From positions 1 to 64,000 of the forward strand of contig JAIOHM010000236.1 of assembly GCA_019912965.1 (NCBI GenBank): a DNA stretch of 64,000 nt, given 5' to 3'. The notes under the pieces are model-generated. The model was not told the DNA's origin. It searched no databases and saw nothing but the letters and a program-made list of their open reading frames with translations. Source of the stretch: Anaerolineae bacterium. GTDB lineage: Bacteria; Chloroflexota; Anaerolineae; Aggregatilineales; Phototrophicaceae. Shown in pieces: positions 43,430 through 54,889 of this stretch. The position numbers were made by a program, and so were the translations under genes. Each line of letters opens with the position of its first letter. Position 1 is the stretch's first letter.

Positions 43430-44800
43430 ATGTCGCGCATTGGCTTTATCTGCCTGTTCCTGCTGATTTTATCCGGGTGTAACCTGGGCAGTGCGCCAGA
43501 AGCCACGCTAGAGCCACCAACACCGGAAACTATCGCACTCACCTGTGATGAAATGGTCACGGAAGCCCTAGCAAAAGCAGGTACAATCTGCGAATCTACC
43601 GGACGTAACCAAGCCTGCTATGGCAACAATCTGGTACAGGCAGAATTAGAATCCGGCACCAATGCAACCTTCAACGTTGCTGGAGACATTGCTGACCTGT
43701 TCGCTATCAAAAGCCTCACCACATCCCCCTTGAATTTAGAGTCACGCACATGGGGTGTTGCTATCCTCAAAGTGCAGGCTAACCTGCCAGACACACTACC
43801 CGGACAGAATGTTACCTTTCTGCTCTATGGGGATGCGGCACTGGAAAACATCACCCCGCAGATGCAAGCTGTTGTTCTGAAAACCGGACTTACCGAAACG
43901 ACCTGTAGTGATGCACCTAAATCGGCACTACTTCTCCAATCGCCGGCAGGAACACAGGCAACGCTGACCATCAATGGTGCCAGTATCACCCTCGGCTCAA
44001 CCGTTTACATTACTTCTGAACAATTTAAGGAAATCGAAATCGCAACTATCGAAGGTTCAGCCGTCGTCAGCGCCTTTAATACCACTCGCATCGTTCAGCC
44101 CGGTGCAAAAGTTGGTCTGCTGCTTGGTGGTAGCGATGGTTTGGAAGTCGCCGGGCCGCCTTCCGAACCAGAACCTTTCGATGCCCAAGTGATACAGAAT
44201 GCCCCGTTACCACTTCTGGAACGGCAGATAATCGTACCACCACCCATTACCGAGTCAACCAACACAACCAGCACGCCAGTTTTGCCAACCCGCACGGCTG
44301 CCCCGGCGAACCCAACTTGCACCCCACGAGCAGACTGGACATTCACCTATACAGTACAGCGGGGTGATACCCTGTTCAGCATCGCCCAGCGCGTTGGACT
44401 GACATTAAACCAGCTTCAAGAGGGCAACTGCATTACCAACCCCAACTTGCTTCAGGCGGGACAAATTTTGCGTATACCCATCCAACTGGTGAGCACAAGT
44501 GCCCCGCCCAATACACCTGTACCCACCAACACCGCCGTCCCGACTGGCCCAAATCTGCGTGCGGATAATGTCATCATCAATACAGGTGAATGCACCACAA
44601 TTCGATGGGATGTTGCGAATGTGAGTCAGGTCTATTTTGAAGGGCAGCCCACAACGGGCAACAGCAGTCAGCAGGTGTGTCCAACCATCGATACCACTTA
44701 TACCCTGCTGGTTGTCTATCCGGATGGCAAACAAGCACCCTTCACTATTCGCGTACAGGTCGCCTTGCCACCAGAAACCACGCCCGAACTACAAAGATAG
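43430..44800 (+). CDS. LysM-containing lipoprotein with FecR-like region
   Basis: About 456 residues. The signal peptide MSRIGFICLFLLILSGC ends in a lipobox. The middle region (ALLLQSPAGTQATLTINGASITLGSTVYI, then EGSAVVSAFNTTRIVQPGAKVGL) resembles FecR-type beta domains. One LysM motif follows (YTVQRGDTLFSIAQRVGLTLNQLQEGN, then LLQAGQILRIP), which binds peptidoglycan or similar glycans. The C-terminus is an Ig-like sandwich. Starts at 43403 (GTG) and 43415 (ATG) are in frame and possible; the signal-peptide fit favours 43430. Surface-anchored, probably wall-associated. Confidence 0.83.
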   Translation: MSRIGFICLFLLILSGCNLGSAPEATLEPPTPETIALTCDEMVTEALAKAGTICESTGRNQACYGNNLVQAELESGTNATFNVAGDIADLFAIKSLTTSPLNLESRTWGVAILKVQANLPDTLPGQNVTFLLYGDAALENITPQMQAVVLKTGLTETTCSDAPKSALLLQSPAGTQATLTINGASITLGSTVYITSEQFKEIEIATIEGSAVVSAFNTTRIVQPGAKVGLLLGGSDGLEVAGPPSEPEPFDAQVIQNAPLPLLERQIIVPPPITESTNTTSTPVLPTRTAAPANPTCTPRADWTFTYTVQRGDTLFSIAQRVGLTLNQLQEGNCITNPNLLQAGQILRIPIQLVSTSAPPNTPVPTNTAVPTGPNLRADNVIINTGECTTIRWDVANVSQVYFEGQPTTGNSSQQVCPTIDTTYTLLVVYPDGKQAPFTIRVQVALPPETTPELQR

Positions 44801-44894
44801 TTCGTATTACAACCGCAGGCATTCCGCATAGAAGGTCTGCCCATGTCGTGGTATCCTTACCGACTGCAATTGGGCAGACTTGGAAATGTGAATA

Positions 44895-46442
44895 ATGTGG
44901 ATTCGTCGTATTTTGTTACTGAGTGTTTTGTTAGGTGCGTCGTGCCAGACGTTAAATATGCCAACTATCACGCCAACCGCTACTGCTACAGTCACGCCGT
45001 CCAGTACGCCAACAGCTACTTATACTGCTACAGTTACCTATGAACCGCCAACGGCAACCGCTACGGCGACATCAACAGCGACATTAACGCCGTCCATCAC
45101 ACCGACCCCTTCCCCTGTACTTCCGCCAACATTAACACCTCAAGCGGCGGTTGGATTCGTCTTTGATAACTGGAAACTGGTCGATTTGCCTGACGGAGCG
45201 CTCGATGTATTGAATGCACCAGCCATCGCCTTTCTCAATCTGAATAACCGGGACACAGTAGGCGACCGCCGAACACCGCAACCTGCCAACAACATTGAAA
45301 CGCTCTACTACCTGCCTCCCACCAGTTCCGCGGGGCGCATACCCATTCTCGAACTCGCAACCACCAACGGGAGTCAAATTTTCATCTCTGCTAATGGCAG
45401 GTCAATCGCCTATTTTCTGGAAGGTACACCCCAATCCACCGGATTATATGTGCTTGATCTCGAAAGTCGCATCAGTGCGCGTATCCTGCCTATCACATCG
45501 CTGGTTCAACGGGGTATGTCCAGTCAACCCCGTTGGTCATCTGATGGTTCGCGAATGGCAATTGCGCTGGAAACAGGTTATGACCTGGATATTTACACGA
45601 TTGGGCGGGACGGAGCAAACCTGCAAAATCTGACCAACGCAGGCTCATATGATTACTGGCCCGACTGGTCGCCCGACGGTCGTTATATGGCCTTTGTCTC
45701 CGACCGTGCGCGCTGCCCAAGCTGGGTACCTGGCGAACCCGGCGCATGCGATCCACTGACAACTGATCCGTTTCCAAGTGGCGGCAATGTCTATGTGTTG
45801 GAACTTAGCACCGGAACACTAAATCAAATTTCCGATCAATGGACTTCCGAACCACCTCGCTGGATCAACGCCAACCAGATTGCGTTTAGCAGCGGGGATC
45901 CTGCTTTTGGTGACCCGGAGCGTAAACTTTGGCTGGGCGATGTTCGCACCATGCAATCCAGAGAGATCAAACTGGCAGACGGCACCGACAACCCTATTCG
46001 GTTATCAGAAGCTTGGTTAGCAGATGGTAGTGCAGTCATTTATCAAAGTGTCAGCAACAACGTCAATGAACTGATTGCCATTCGTGTTGATGGAAGCCTG
46101 ATTGGACGCACGGATGAAATCAATCTTCCCCGTTATGGTTTGAGCACCTCATGGTCAGTTGATGGAACACGCATCGCAGTTGGCGGCGTAAACGGTCAAT
46201 GCCCATATGGTGCGCGCGTTCTGGATGGCAACATGAACTTCATTACGCGCGGTACGGCACCGCCCAGCATGTGCCAACCAATGTACTCACCGGATGGTCA
46301 ATGGCTTACTTTCACAGGCATCAACCCCCGTGTAGATGGACGGGTTGATGTTTATGTCGCCAATCCAAACGGTTCAGGCTCTGTCAACATGACCAGCGGC
46401 TTACGGGGCACAATCACCATGCTCGGATGGGTAGGAGGATAG
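44895..46442 (+). CDS. Lipoprotein with Thr/Pro stalk and TolB-like beta-propeller
   Basis: 515 residues. Lipobox LLGASC, then a roughly 55-residue stalk of TPTATAT-type repeats. The body contains propeller blades of the WD40-like/PD40 kind: SQPRWSSDGSRMAIAL, DYWPDWSPDGRYMAFVSDR, CQPMYSPDGQWLTFTG. Such blades bind proteins or glycans outside the cell. No catalytic signature was seen. It is 4 bases from the methyltransferase gene, suggesting one transcript. A surface sensor or scaffold is a guess. Confidence 0.85.
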   Translation: MWIRRILLLSVLLGASCQTLNMPTITPTATATVTPSSTPTATYTATVTYEPPTATATATSTATLTPSITPTPSPVLPPTLTPQAAVGFVFDNWKLVDLPDGALDVLNAPAIAFLNLNNRDTVGDRRTPQPANNIETLYYLPPTSSAGRIPILELATTNGSQIFISANGRSIAYFLEGTPQSTGLYVLDLESRISARILPITSLVQRGMSSQPRWSSDGSRMAIALETGYDLDIYTIGRDGANLQNLTNAGSYDYWPDWSPDGRYMAFVSDRARCPSWVPGEPGACDPLTTDPFPSGGNVYVLELSTGTLNQISDQWTSEPPRWINANQIAFSSGDPAFGDPERKLWLGDVRTMQSREIKLADGTDNPIRLSEAWLADGSAVIYQSVSNNVNELIAIRVDGSLIGRTDEINLPRYGLSTSWSVDGTRIAVGGVNGQCPYGARVLDGNMNFITRGTAPPSMCQPMYSPDGQWLTFTGINPRVDGRVDVYVANPNGSGSVNMTSGLRGTITMLGWVGG

Positions 46443-46445
46443 TCA

Positions 46446-47141
46446 ATGACGGTCTCAACCGAGACACGCATTCAGCAGCGCAATGCACAACTGAAAGCCA
46501 TCACTGAACGAACGCAGATGGATAAGTCTCACATCTATACTGCTGACAAACTGTCGGAAGAAAAAATCCGCTATCTGGCAGATCATTGTCAACACATTCT
46601 GGATGTGGGCAAATCTTCACGGGAGAAATTCGCATATTTCAAGCCGGGTCAAGCTGTAACCCTTGATCTGAACCAATATGGTGATTATCCAGATATCATT
46701 GACGATCTGTGCGATCTGCAAACAATCGCCCCAGAGTCGTTTGATGGCCTCGTATGTTTGGCCGTGCTAGAGCACGTTTATGATCCGCAAAGTGCGGTCA
46801 AAAACATGTACAGCGTTTTGCAAAAAAATGGCTGTTGTTTCGCCTATGTACCCTTCTTGTATCGCTACCATGCCCCTGCCGATCTGGCCTATCAGGATTA
46901 CTTCCGTTACACCCGTGATGGGGTTGCCTATCTGTTCCGCGATTTTAGCGAGGTAACCCTGTATCCCTGTCGCGGTGGTTATTCGACCATTCTCAATCTC
47001 ATGGGTTTCTGGAAGCACCGGGTTGAACGCACATTTGGACAAAGCATTAATAAATTCCTTGACCGTGCGGGCGGCTTGCTTAACCGGAATCGTGAAAGCG
47101 GGCTGCAGGCATCCGGCTATTTTATTTGGGCAGTGAAATAA
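46446..47141 (+). CDS. Class I SAM-dependent methyltransferase
   Basis: 231 residues. The fold is indicated by HILDVGKSSREKFAYF (motif I region, with GKSSRE instead of GxGxG), VTLDLNQYGDYPDIIDDL (motif II acidic residue), FDGLVCLAVLEHVYDPQSAVKNMYSVLQKNGCCFAYVPF and YFRYTRDGVAYLFRDF. It resembles the Methyltransf_11-type enzymes found beside glycosyltransferases. Substrate unknown; methylation of a sugar or surface glycan fits the region. It starts 4 bases after the propeller lipoprotein. Confidence 0.82.
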   Translation: MTVSTETRIQQRNAQLKAITERTQMDKSHIYTADKLSEEKIRYLADHCQHILDVGKSSREKFAYFKPGQAVTLDLNQYGDYPDIIDDLCDLQTIAPESFDGLVCLAVLEHVYDPQSAVKNMYSVLQKNGCCFAYVPFLYRYHAPADLAYQDYFRYTRDGVAYLFRDFSEVTLYPCRGGYSTILNLMGFWKHRVERTFGQSINKFLDRAGGLLNRNRESGLQASGYFIWAVK

Positions 47142-47261
47142 AACTTCCTTATGATCGGCGTTCGCCAGCCCACGCTGGAAACGGTATAGTTTGTGGACAA
47201 AATCGGCAGGAGTATGCTCTTGCTCCAATAGTTCATTTTTGTACAAGGGGAATGGGAATTC

Positions 47262-48008
47262 ATGTCTCAACTCGCAGACCGTATTGCGGTTGTCACCGGA
47301 GGCAGCCGGGGCATTGGCCGGGGCATTGCGCTCGAACTTGCAAAGCGTGGCGCAACATTGGTGATCAACTACAACAGCAATGCTGATGCCGCTAACGAAG
47401 TGGTCGAGCAAATTAAGACAGGTGGCGGGCAAGCAATCGCTGTTCAGGCTGATGTGGGCACGGAAGATGGTGCGAATAGTCTCATCAAAGCCACAACCGA
47501 CGCCTACGGCAAAATCGACATTCTCATCAATAATGCAGGCACAACCCGCGATAACGTGATTATGTTGATGAAGCCCGAAGATTTCGATACAGTGATTCAA
47601 ACCAATCTCCGCAGCACATGGTTATGCTCCAAAGCCGCCGTCCGCACCATGATGCGGAAACGCTATGGGCGCATCGTCAATATCACCAGCATCAGTGGTA
47701 TCGCCGGAAATGCGGGGCAAACCAACTATAGCGCCAGCAAGGCCGGAATCATCGGTTTGACAAAAGCCCTCGCACGGGAAGTCGCTTCGCGTGGCATTAC
47801 GGTCAACGCGGTTGCACCCGGTTTTGTCCTGACCGATCTCACCAAAGACCTGCCAGAAGATATTACCAGCCAGTTGAATAATAACATTCCGTTGGGACGT
47901 TGGGGCGAAATTCAGGATGTGGCCTATTCCACCGCCTTCCTCGCCTCGGACGAAGCCGCTTACATCACTGGGCACGTGCTGGTGGTCGATGGCGGAATGG
48001 CGATGTAA
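47262..48008 (+). CDS. fabG: 3-oxoacyl-ACP reductase (SDR family)
   Basis: 248 residues, the standard FabG length. NADPH-binding TGGSRGIGRGIALE, NNAG in ILINNAGTTRDNVIM, catalytic Ser in NITSISGIAG, YSASKAG with the Tyr/Lys pair, and VNAVAPGFVLTDLT and HVLVVDGGMAM at the end. It reduces 3-oxoacyl-ACP in fatty acid elongation. No other fab genes are nearby, so a related SDR role is possible, but the match is close. TATAGT lies in the 120-base gap upstream. AAGGGGAATGGG precedes the ATG. The HIT gene is 14 bases on. Confidence 0.92.
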   Translation: MSQLADRIAVVTGGSRGIGRGIALELAKRGATLVINYNSNADAANEVVEQIKTGGGQAIAVQADVGTEDGANSLIKATTDAYGKIDILINNAGTTRDNVIMLMKPEDFDTVIQTNLRSTWLCSKAAVRTMMRKRYGRIVNITSISGIAGNAGQTNYSASKAGIIGLTKALAREVASRGITVNAVAPGFVLTDLTKDLPEDITSQLNNNIPLGRWGEIQDVAYSTAFLASDEAAYITGHVLVVDGGMAM

Positions 48009-48022
48009 CAGGAGCAAAATCC

Positions 48023-48373
48023 ATGCCGACCATTTTTTCAAAGATCATCGCACGGGAGATCCCATCGGAAATTGTCTATCAGGACGATCAGGTAACTGCC
48101 TTCAAGGATATTCACCCGCTTGCGCCGGTTCATATCTTGATCGTACCCAATATAGAAATTCCGTCTGTCAACGACGTGAAACCCGAACAGGAATCCATGC
48201 TGGGTCATATGTTCATCGTGGCAAAACAAATAGCCGCAGAACAGGGGATCGCCCAAAGCGGTTATCGGTTACTCATTAATAGTGGCGACGATGCGGGGCA
48301 GGAGGTCTATCACTTGCATATGCATCTGGTAGGAGGACACAATCTGGGGCCGCTACTCACAAAACACCATTAA
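48023..48373 (+). CDS. HIT-family (histidine triad) nucleotide-binding protein
   Basis: 116 residues. The ATG at 48023 is preceded by AGGAG; the ORF-track start at 47900 lies inside fabG and is wrong. It shows FSKIIAREIPSEIVYQDDQVTAFKDIHPLAPVHILIVPN and the triad VYHLHMHLVGG, matching the HINT/PKCI branch. These are purine nucleoside phosphoramidases in most characterised cases. A 12-bp inverted repeat follows its stop. Confidence 0.93.
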   Translation: MPTIFSKIIAREIPSEIVYQDDQVTAFKDIHPLAPVHILIVPNIEIPSVNDVKPEQESMLGHMFIVAKQIAAEQGIAQSGYRLLINSGDDAGQEVYHLHMHLVGGHNLGPLLTKHH

Positions 48374-48377
48374 ATCG

Positions 48378-48409
48378 TATCAGGGGCGCGCCACAATGCG
48401 CCCCTGATA
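48378..48409. terminator. Bidirectional terminator-like hairpin
   Basis: TATCAGGGGCGC-GCCACAAT-GCGCCCCTGATA: perfect 12-bp stem, 8-base loop, between the converging HIT and DsbA-like genes. There is no strong T-run on either side. Confidence 0.72.
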
Positions 48410-48420
48410 AACTTCAATAC

Positions 48421-49275
48421 TTACTGCCCTGCTGTAGCCTCAGCCGTAACTTCTGGTGTTGCTTCATCAGGTACTTCGCTGGCAGCATCAGTGGTTGCCT
48501 CAGCCGTAACTTCTGGTGTTGCTTCACCGGATGGCTCAATCTGTGCTGGGGCCTGACCAACCAATGCCTGATCAATGGCCGTGTTTACTGAAGCCAGATC
48601 GGGCGTCTGCACAATCGTCCCATTAACAAATACTGCTGGTGTACCCGGAATATTTTGCAGTTGTCCTGCATCAACCGCCGCCGTCACAACATCAGTTGCA
48701 AATGTGCTCGTCACACACTGACTCCACTGGCTGACATCCAAACCCAAATTGCCCGCCCCTGTGCTCAAACGATTGGCGGAGAATGCTGTGTTGGCATAAA
48801 GTCCCTGCCAGGTAAATAGGGCATCCTGCATTTCCCAAAATTTACCCTGTTGACCTGCACAAACAGCCGCTTGGGCTGCGCCCTGCCCATTCGCAATGCC
48901 GCCCGTTCCATAAACAGGTATAAAAGTAAACTGTACTTCCCCTGCCCGAACCCGATCCATGATCGAAGTCATAACCGTTTCATGGAACTCACGGCAGTGC
49001 GAGCAATCAAAGCTGGAATATTCAACCACTTTCACTGGAGCATCATCGCTCCCGACCTTGGGGAAACCTTCTTCGGTTGTACTCTGCGGCAAACCTTCAT
49101 AACGTGCGGCGGAAACTTCCGGGATAGGCGCTTCGGCTGGCTGGCTGATGAAGAACAGTAGCACAGCAGCGGCTACCGCCACCACCACTAAACCAATCAC
49201 GATAGTCATTTGGCGCTGACGTTTCCGTTGTTGCTCGCGTTCCTTACGGCGTTCAACCGTGCGAGTGCGACCCAT
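48421..49275 (-). CDS. Membrane-anchored DsbA-family thiol-disulfide protein with repetitive C-terminal tail
   Basis: 284 residues. A basic N-terminus with an anchor helix (MTIVIGLVVVAVAAAVLLFFI) is followed by a thioredoxin-fold DsbA domain: VVEYSSFDCSHCREFHETV carries the CxxC (C-S-H-C) and NIPGTPAVFVNG holds the cis-proline. A redox role outside the membrane is likely. The last 45 residues are a T/E/A-rich tail made from a 60-base repeat (PEVTAEATTDAASEVPDEA, then PEVTAEATAGQ). GGAAGG precedes the ATG. Partner proteins are unknown. Confidence 0.9.
   Translation of the reverse strand: MGRTRTVERRKEREQQRKRQRQMTIVIGLVVVAVAAAVLLFFISQPAEAPIPEVSAARYEGLPQSTTEEGFPKVGSDDAPVKVVEYSSFDCSHCREFHETVMTSIMDRVRAGEVQFTFIPVYGTGGIANGQGAAQAAVCAGQQGKFWEMQDALFTWQGLYANTAFSANRLSTGAGNLGLDVSQWSQCVTSTFATDVVTAAVDAGQLQNIPGTPAVFVNGTIVQTPDLASVNTAIDQALVGQAPAQIEPSGEATPEVTAEATTDAASEVPDEATPEVTAEATAGQ
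48437..48526 (-). repeat. 60-base-period direct repeat in the DsbA-like gene
   Basis: The same 30 bases (GCCTCAGCCGTAACTTCTGG, then TGTTGCTTCA) occur at 48437-48466 and 48497-48526. They encode the repeated EATPEVTAEA tail and are a recent-looking in-frame duplication. Confidence 0.85.
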
Positions 49276-49360
49276 ATTATTTACCTTCCTTTAATCACGA
49301 GAAATCATTCACGATAGTCTACTGCGGACACGACAAACTGCAAGCCCTTCTTGGCATCTT

Positions 49361-51157
49361 CTAAAGCAAGAGTTTACGCCGCCATGCTGCCAAATATTGA
49401 AGCCCGTTGGTGATATGACCGGGCAAATGATCGAAAATGACCGGATACTTGACCAGTTTCGCCCGGCCAGATGCCAATGGTGCATCCAGCAAGGGTGGGT
49501 TGGCAAGCCACAATCCCACCGGATTATCGGGTTGATTGTATAACGACTGCGCTGATGTCAACTGACCGCCACCACTTGCCACAATCGCTCCTGCTGCGAT
49601 CAAATCGGCTGTTAGAATATGAATTTGTCGAATATCCTCGTCAGTAACCGGACGTAAACACACACTGCGTAAACGTCCCGTCGCGTCAAAAGCCAGCGTC
49701 AGCCCGCCAAAAGCATCCAGATGTGATCCGGCAAATTCGTGGTACAGACTGCCTGAAAGTGTCGTCCGGCGATGATTGAAATAGGTAATAAAAGTGCTGC
49801 CAGCGGCATTACGGTATGCATTCATGGGTGTTAGGTCAGCAGGAATACTCAGCACCGGGGCAATTTTTTGTTCAAGGAACAAGGCTGCGTCCACTGCCGA
49901 GTCGATAATTTCCGGCGCACGGACATCTGGCAGCCCCTTCAACAGGGCAAGAAACGCTTCCGAATCAGCCTTCGAGAACAAACCCCGTTCATCAAATACC
50001 TGCTGGAGAATCGATGTATGTTTCCCATCATAAAGCACAGAATCGGCTGCCAGGAACGCCCGCGCCATATCCACAAAATCCATTTCTCCCACTGGGCCAA
50101 GTTCCACAGCGCCAATCAGGATATGCCCGACAATATCCCGTGTAGAATGAATTGCCATCCGGTCTTCCATGGACTTTCGTAACGATTCATAAATCCCCAC
50201 GAGAATATCGTAGAATGCCCCGGTAAACAGACGGGAATAATTATGGATTTCACGACCAAGCTCAACTTCTGGATTTGAAGGAATATTGGGAAGTTGGTCA
50301 AATGGCAGCGATTTGAGATCATTCAGCGCATTCCGCAGGTACACTGTCCGCCCCGGCATTTCCTGACCGCGCTGTCTTAGCCGTTCCGTAATTTGATCGG
50401 CCACTACTGAAATGAAATTTACGAGCCGTAGATTGCCCTTCGTCCATTCCAGTAAACGTCGAACCAGTGAGTCATCATGCAGTGCCACCAGCACAGCCGT
50501 CATGTCCCCAAAACTTTCGTGGAAAGCTGCCGAGCCAAGCCCAAATGATTCGTTGTATAGATCGCGTACACCGTCTAATATCGCGTGGGCTGTTTCATGG
50601 CTGACCACATCTGCGCTCTGGGCGGCGTAAATGAATTCATTTTCCACCTGAAAACTATGAAATCCCAACAACCGATCTTGCTCACTGTAAAAAGCATTCG
50701 CGCCGTCTCCGGCATGAGGATCAATCAATAGGCGTGCCGCAGGGAATGACCACGACAGTGTTCGATGAGCATAACGCTCATACATACGTAGCGTGAAAGT
50801 CGCATAATAAAAACTGTTGATCTGATCAAATTCCGGCGTACCTGGCCAGTACAGATAATTTCCTTGAGCATCCGGTTTTGCGGGCTTCACCACACTATCC
50901 CGAAGTTGAAAACGGGTGTTGACCAATCCCGGTGCAATATCAGCCGCGTTCATCTGGCGAACAGCCGGCTCACTTACAAACGGGTCTTGTGGGTGAACCA
51001 CCACACTCACTGTGCTTCGGGGCGGCTCTGGTGCAGCATCCTCGTGAAGCGTAAAAGCGCTCATGTTCTTTTGCATCATCACGCCCGGAATATCGGAGCG
51101 ATTCTGCTCCTGTAAGCGCCGTAAACGGAAGAAAATCGAGGCTTTTTCGTCGGTCAT
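49361..51157 (-). CDS. Gluzincin metallopeptidase, thermolysin (M4)-like, without a signal peptide
   Basis: About 598 residues. The zinc motif is SHETAHAILDGVRDLYNESFGLGSAAFHESFGDMTAV: HExxH, then about 25 residues on the third ligand Glu in HESFGD, as in thermolysin-type enzymes (HELTH...NEAISD). The ATG at 51157 follows AGGGA by 7 bases. The ORF-track start at 51397 would overlap the aconitase gene and gives an unlikely N-terminus. No export signal is visible. Residues before the motif (GTPEFDQINSFYYATFTLRMYERYA) match the N-terminal alpha/beta part of such peptidases. Substrate unknown. Divergent from acnA. Confidence 0.82.
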   Translation of the reverse strand: MTDEKASIFFRLRRLQEQNRSDIPGVMMQKNMSAFTLHEDAAPEPPRSTVSVVVHPQDPFVSEPAVRQMNAADIAPGLVNTRFQLRDSVVKPAKPDAQGNYLYWPGTPEFDQINSFYYATFTLRMYERYAHRTLSWSFPAARLLIDPHAGDGANAFYSEQDRLLGFHSFQVENEFIYAAQSADVVSHETAHAILDGVRDLYNESFGLGSAAFHESFGDMTAVLVALHDDSLVRRLLEWTKGNLRLVNFISVVADQITERLRQRGQEMPGRTVYLRNALNDLKSLPFDQLPNIPSNPEVELGREIHNYSRLFTGAFYDILVGIYESLRKSMEDRMAIHSTRDIVGHILIGAVELGPVGEMDFVDMARAFLAADSVLYDGKHTSILQQVFDERGLFSKADSEAFLALLKGLPDVRAPEIIDSAVDAALFLEQKIAPVLSIPADLTPMNAYRNAAGSTFITYFNHRRTTLSGSLYHEFAGSHLDAFGGLTLAFDATGRLRSVCLRPVTDEDIRQIHILTADLIAAGAIVASGGGQLTSAQSLYNQPDNPVGLWLANPPLLDAPLASGRAKLVKYPVIFDHLPGHITNGLQYLAAWRRKLLL

Positions 51158-51222
51158 ATATATTCCCTGTTCTAAAGGCCAACCTGACAAGTGCGGCCAT
51201 TTCAGGTAAAATAAGATACGTT

Positions 51223-51251
51223 TTGAACAAAACTCCACACAAGCGTACAAC
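51223..51251 (+). promoter_or_regulatory. Candidate acnA promoter
   Basis: TTGAAC, 17-base spacer, TACAAC, about 78 bases before the acnA ATG in a 172-base divergent gap shared with the metallopeptidase gene. Confidence 0.4.
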
Positions 51252-51329
51252 GCATTCAACGCTCGGAACACCCCAAACGTGTGGTGCAATCTGGCGTTTG
51301 AGAGTCCAAAGATAACGAAGGGACAAAAG

Positions 51330-54044
<2,715 letters not shown>

Positions 54045-54047
54045 ACA

Positions 54048-54067
54048 AACGATAAGTGTTTATCGTT
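54048..54067. other. Hairpin just after acnA
   Basis: AACGATAA-GTGT-TTATCGTT: perfect 8-bp stem, AT-rich, 3 bases after the acnA stop and directly before the terminator hairpin. Confidence 0.55.
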
Positions 54068-54070
54068 AGC

Positions 54071-54100
54071 AATGCCCGGTCAACTGATCGGGCATTTTTA
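54071..54100 (+). terminator. Rho-independent terminator of acnA
   Basis: AATGCCCG, 10-base loop, CGGGCATT, then TTTATT. An 8-bp stem with a T-rich tail immediately after. Confidence 0.8.
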
Positions 54101-54226
54101 TTGCGGCGATTCGTTAAACCTGTGCCGCTGCAATACTTGCTGAAAAATGTGGACTGCCGTCGGGTTTTTGGGCGGCGGTGGAAACACGGGGGATTCACGC
54201 TATAGGCAGCGGCAAGAACGTGGAAT

Positions 54227-54263
54227 GCCGCCACCGCCGAGGATTGGCGGCGGCAGTGGCGGC
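54227..54263. other. GC-rich inverted repeat after the DinB-like gene
   Basis: GCCGCCAC pairs with GTGGCGGC, with CGCC/GGCG nested inside. It sits 7 bases past the stop of the minus-strand gene and is much richer in GC than its surroundings. A further GGCGGCGGTGG at 54172 could pair with the same arm. Possibly a terminator for the DinB-like gene. Confidence 0.5.
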
Positions 54264-54269
54264 GTTAAA

Positions 54270-54746
54270 TTAACCAATCCAAGTGCGCCACTGTTCCGGG
54301 AGGGTTTTGCCCAACGCCTTTAAGTACACACTGGCGCGCCCGCAGAAAATCAACATCGCCTCGCGGTAAATATGCCCCTGCACTCCCGCAGTTGGCTTAA
54401 AACCACCGCGATCAATCGGCTTCTTAAGGTCTTCCTCAGAAAGTCCTTTGATGGTATTCACAATCTCTTCGTCCAGCGCCTTGAACCATGTCTTCAATTT
54501 CTCGACACTGGTATCCAATCCCGGCTCAGGATTGCGATACGACCAATCGTGTTTGAAAGTTCTGAACGACTGAATATAGGTGTATTCGATCTCCCCCATT
54601 TCGCGGCAGAGCGCCCCCAGGCTGACGTTGCTGCCACCGGGGGTAAACGCCAGATCAGCATCCGTCAAAATATCCATCATCTGGGTGCGGAGCGCCTGTG
54701 TCATCTCAAAGACTTCAATATGGTCACGGACAAAACTGTTGGTCAT
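54270..54746 (-). CDS. DinB-like four-helix protein
   Basis: 158 residues. FVRDHIEVFEMTQALRTQMMDIL, SLGALCREMGEIEYTYIQSF and VQGHIYREAMLIFCGRASVYLKALG follow the helical pattern of DinB/YfiT-like proteins, which bind a metal through three histidines and include thiol transferases and stress proteins. The usual H-x-x-x-H in the last helix is not clean here (HIYREAM). TAGGGAT precedes the ATG. Function unknown. Confidence 0.72.
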   Translation of the reverse strand: MTNSFVRDHIEVFEMTQALRTQMMDILTDADLAFTPGGSNVSLGALCREMGEIEYTYIQSFRTFKHDWSYRNPEPGLDTSVEKLKTWFKALDEEIVNTIKGLSEEDLKKPIDRGGFKPTAGVQGHIYREAMLIFCGRASVYLKALGKTLPEQWRTWIG

Positions 54747-54851
54747 GATTATCCCTACGATTCTGTGTATACAGACCTCATAAGTTCATTTTAGCACAAA
54801 TGATCTATACAAGTCAACAACCACGCGAAACAAACCACACCAATCTGGCAG

Positions 54852-54880
54852 TTGGCAGCATCACAAAAGCAGGCCATAAT
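54852..54880 (+). promoter_or_regulatory. Strong promoter for rnhA, predicted leaderless
   Basis: TTGGCA, 17-base spacer, CATAAT: each box is 5 of 6 to consensus. The start would fall within a few bases of the ATG at 54890, and no ribosome site precedes that ATG. Confidence 0.6.
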
Positions 54881-54889
54881 TCCCGCACT

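Noticed and set aside
46767-47600. 277-aa minus-strand ORF opposite the methyltransferase and fabG
   Set aside because: It is antisense to two well-supported genes, has no recognisable domain, and its codons follow the opposite strand's gene.
47900-48022. N-terminal extension of the HIT-family ORF
   Set aside because: It overlaps fabG, and the ATG at 48023 has a good ribosome site and gives the normal family N-terminus.
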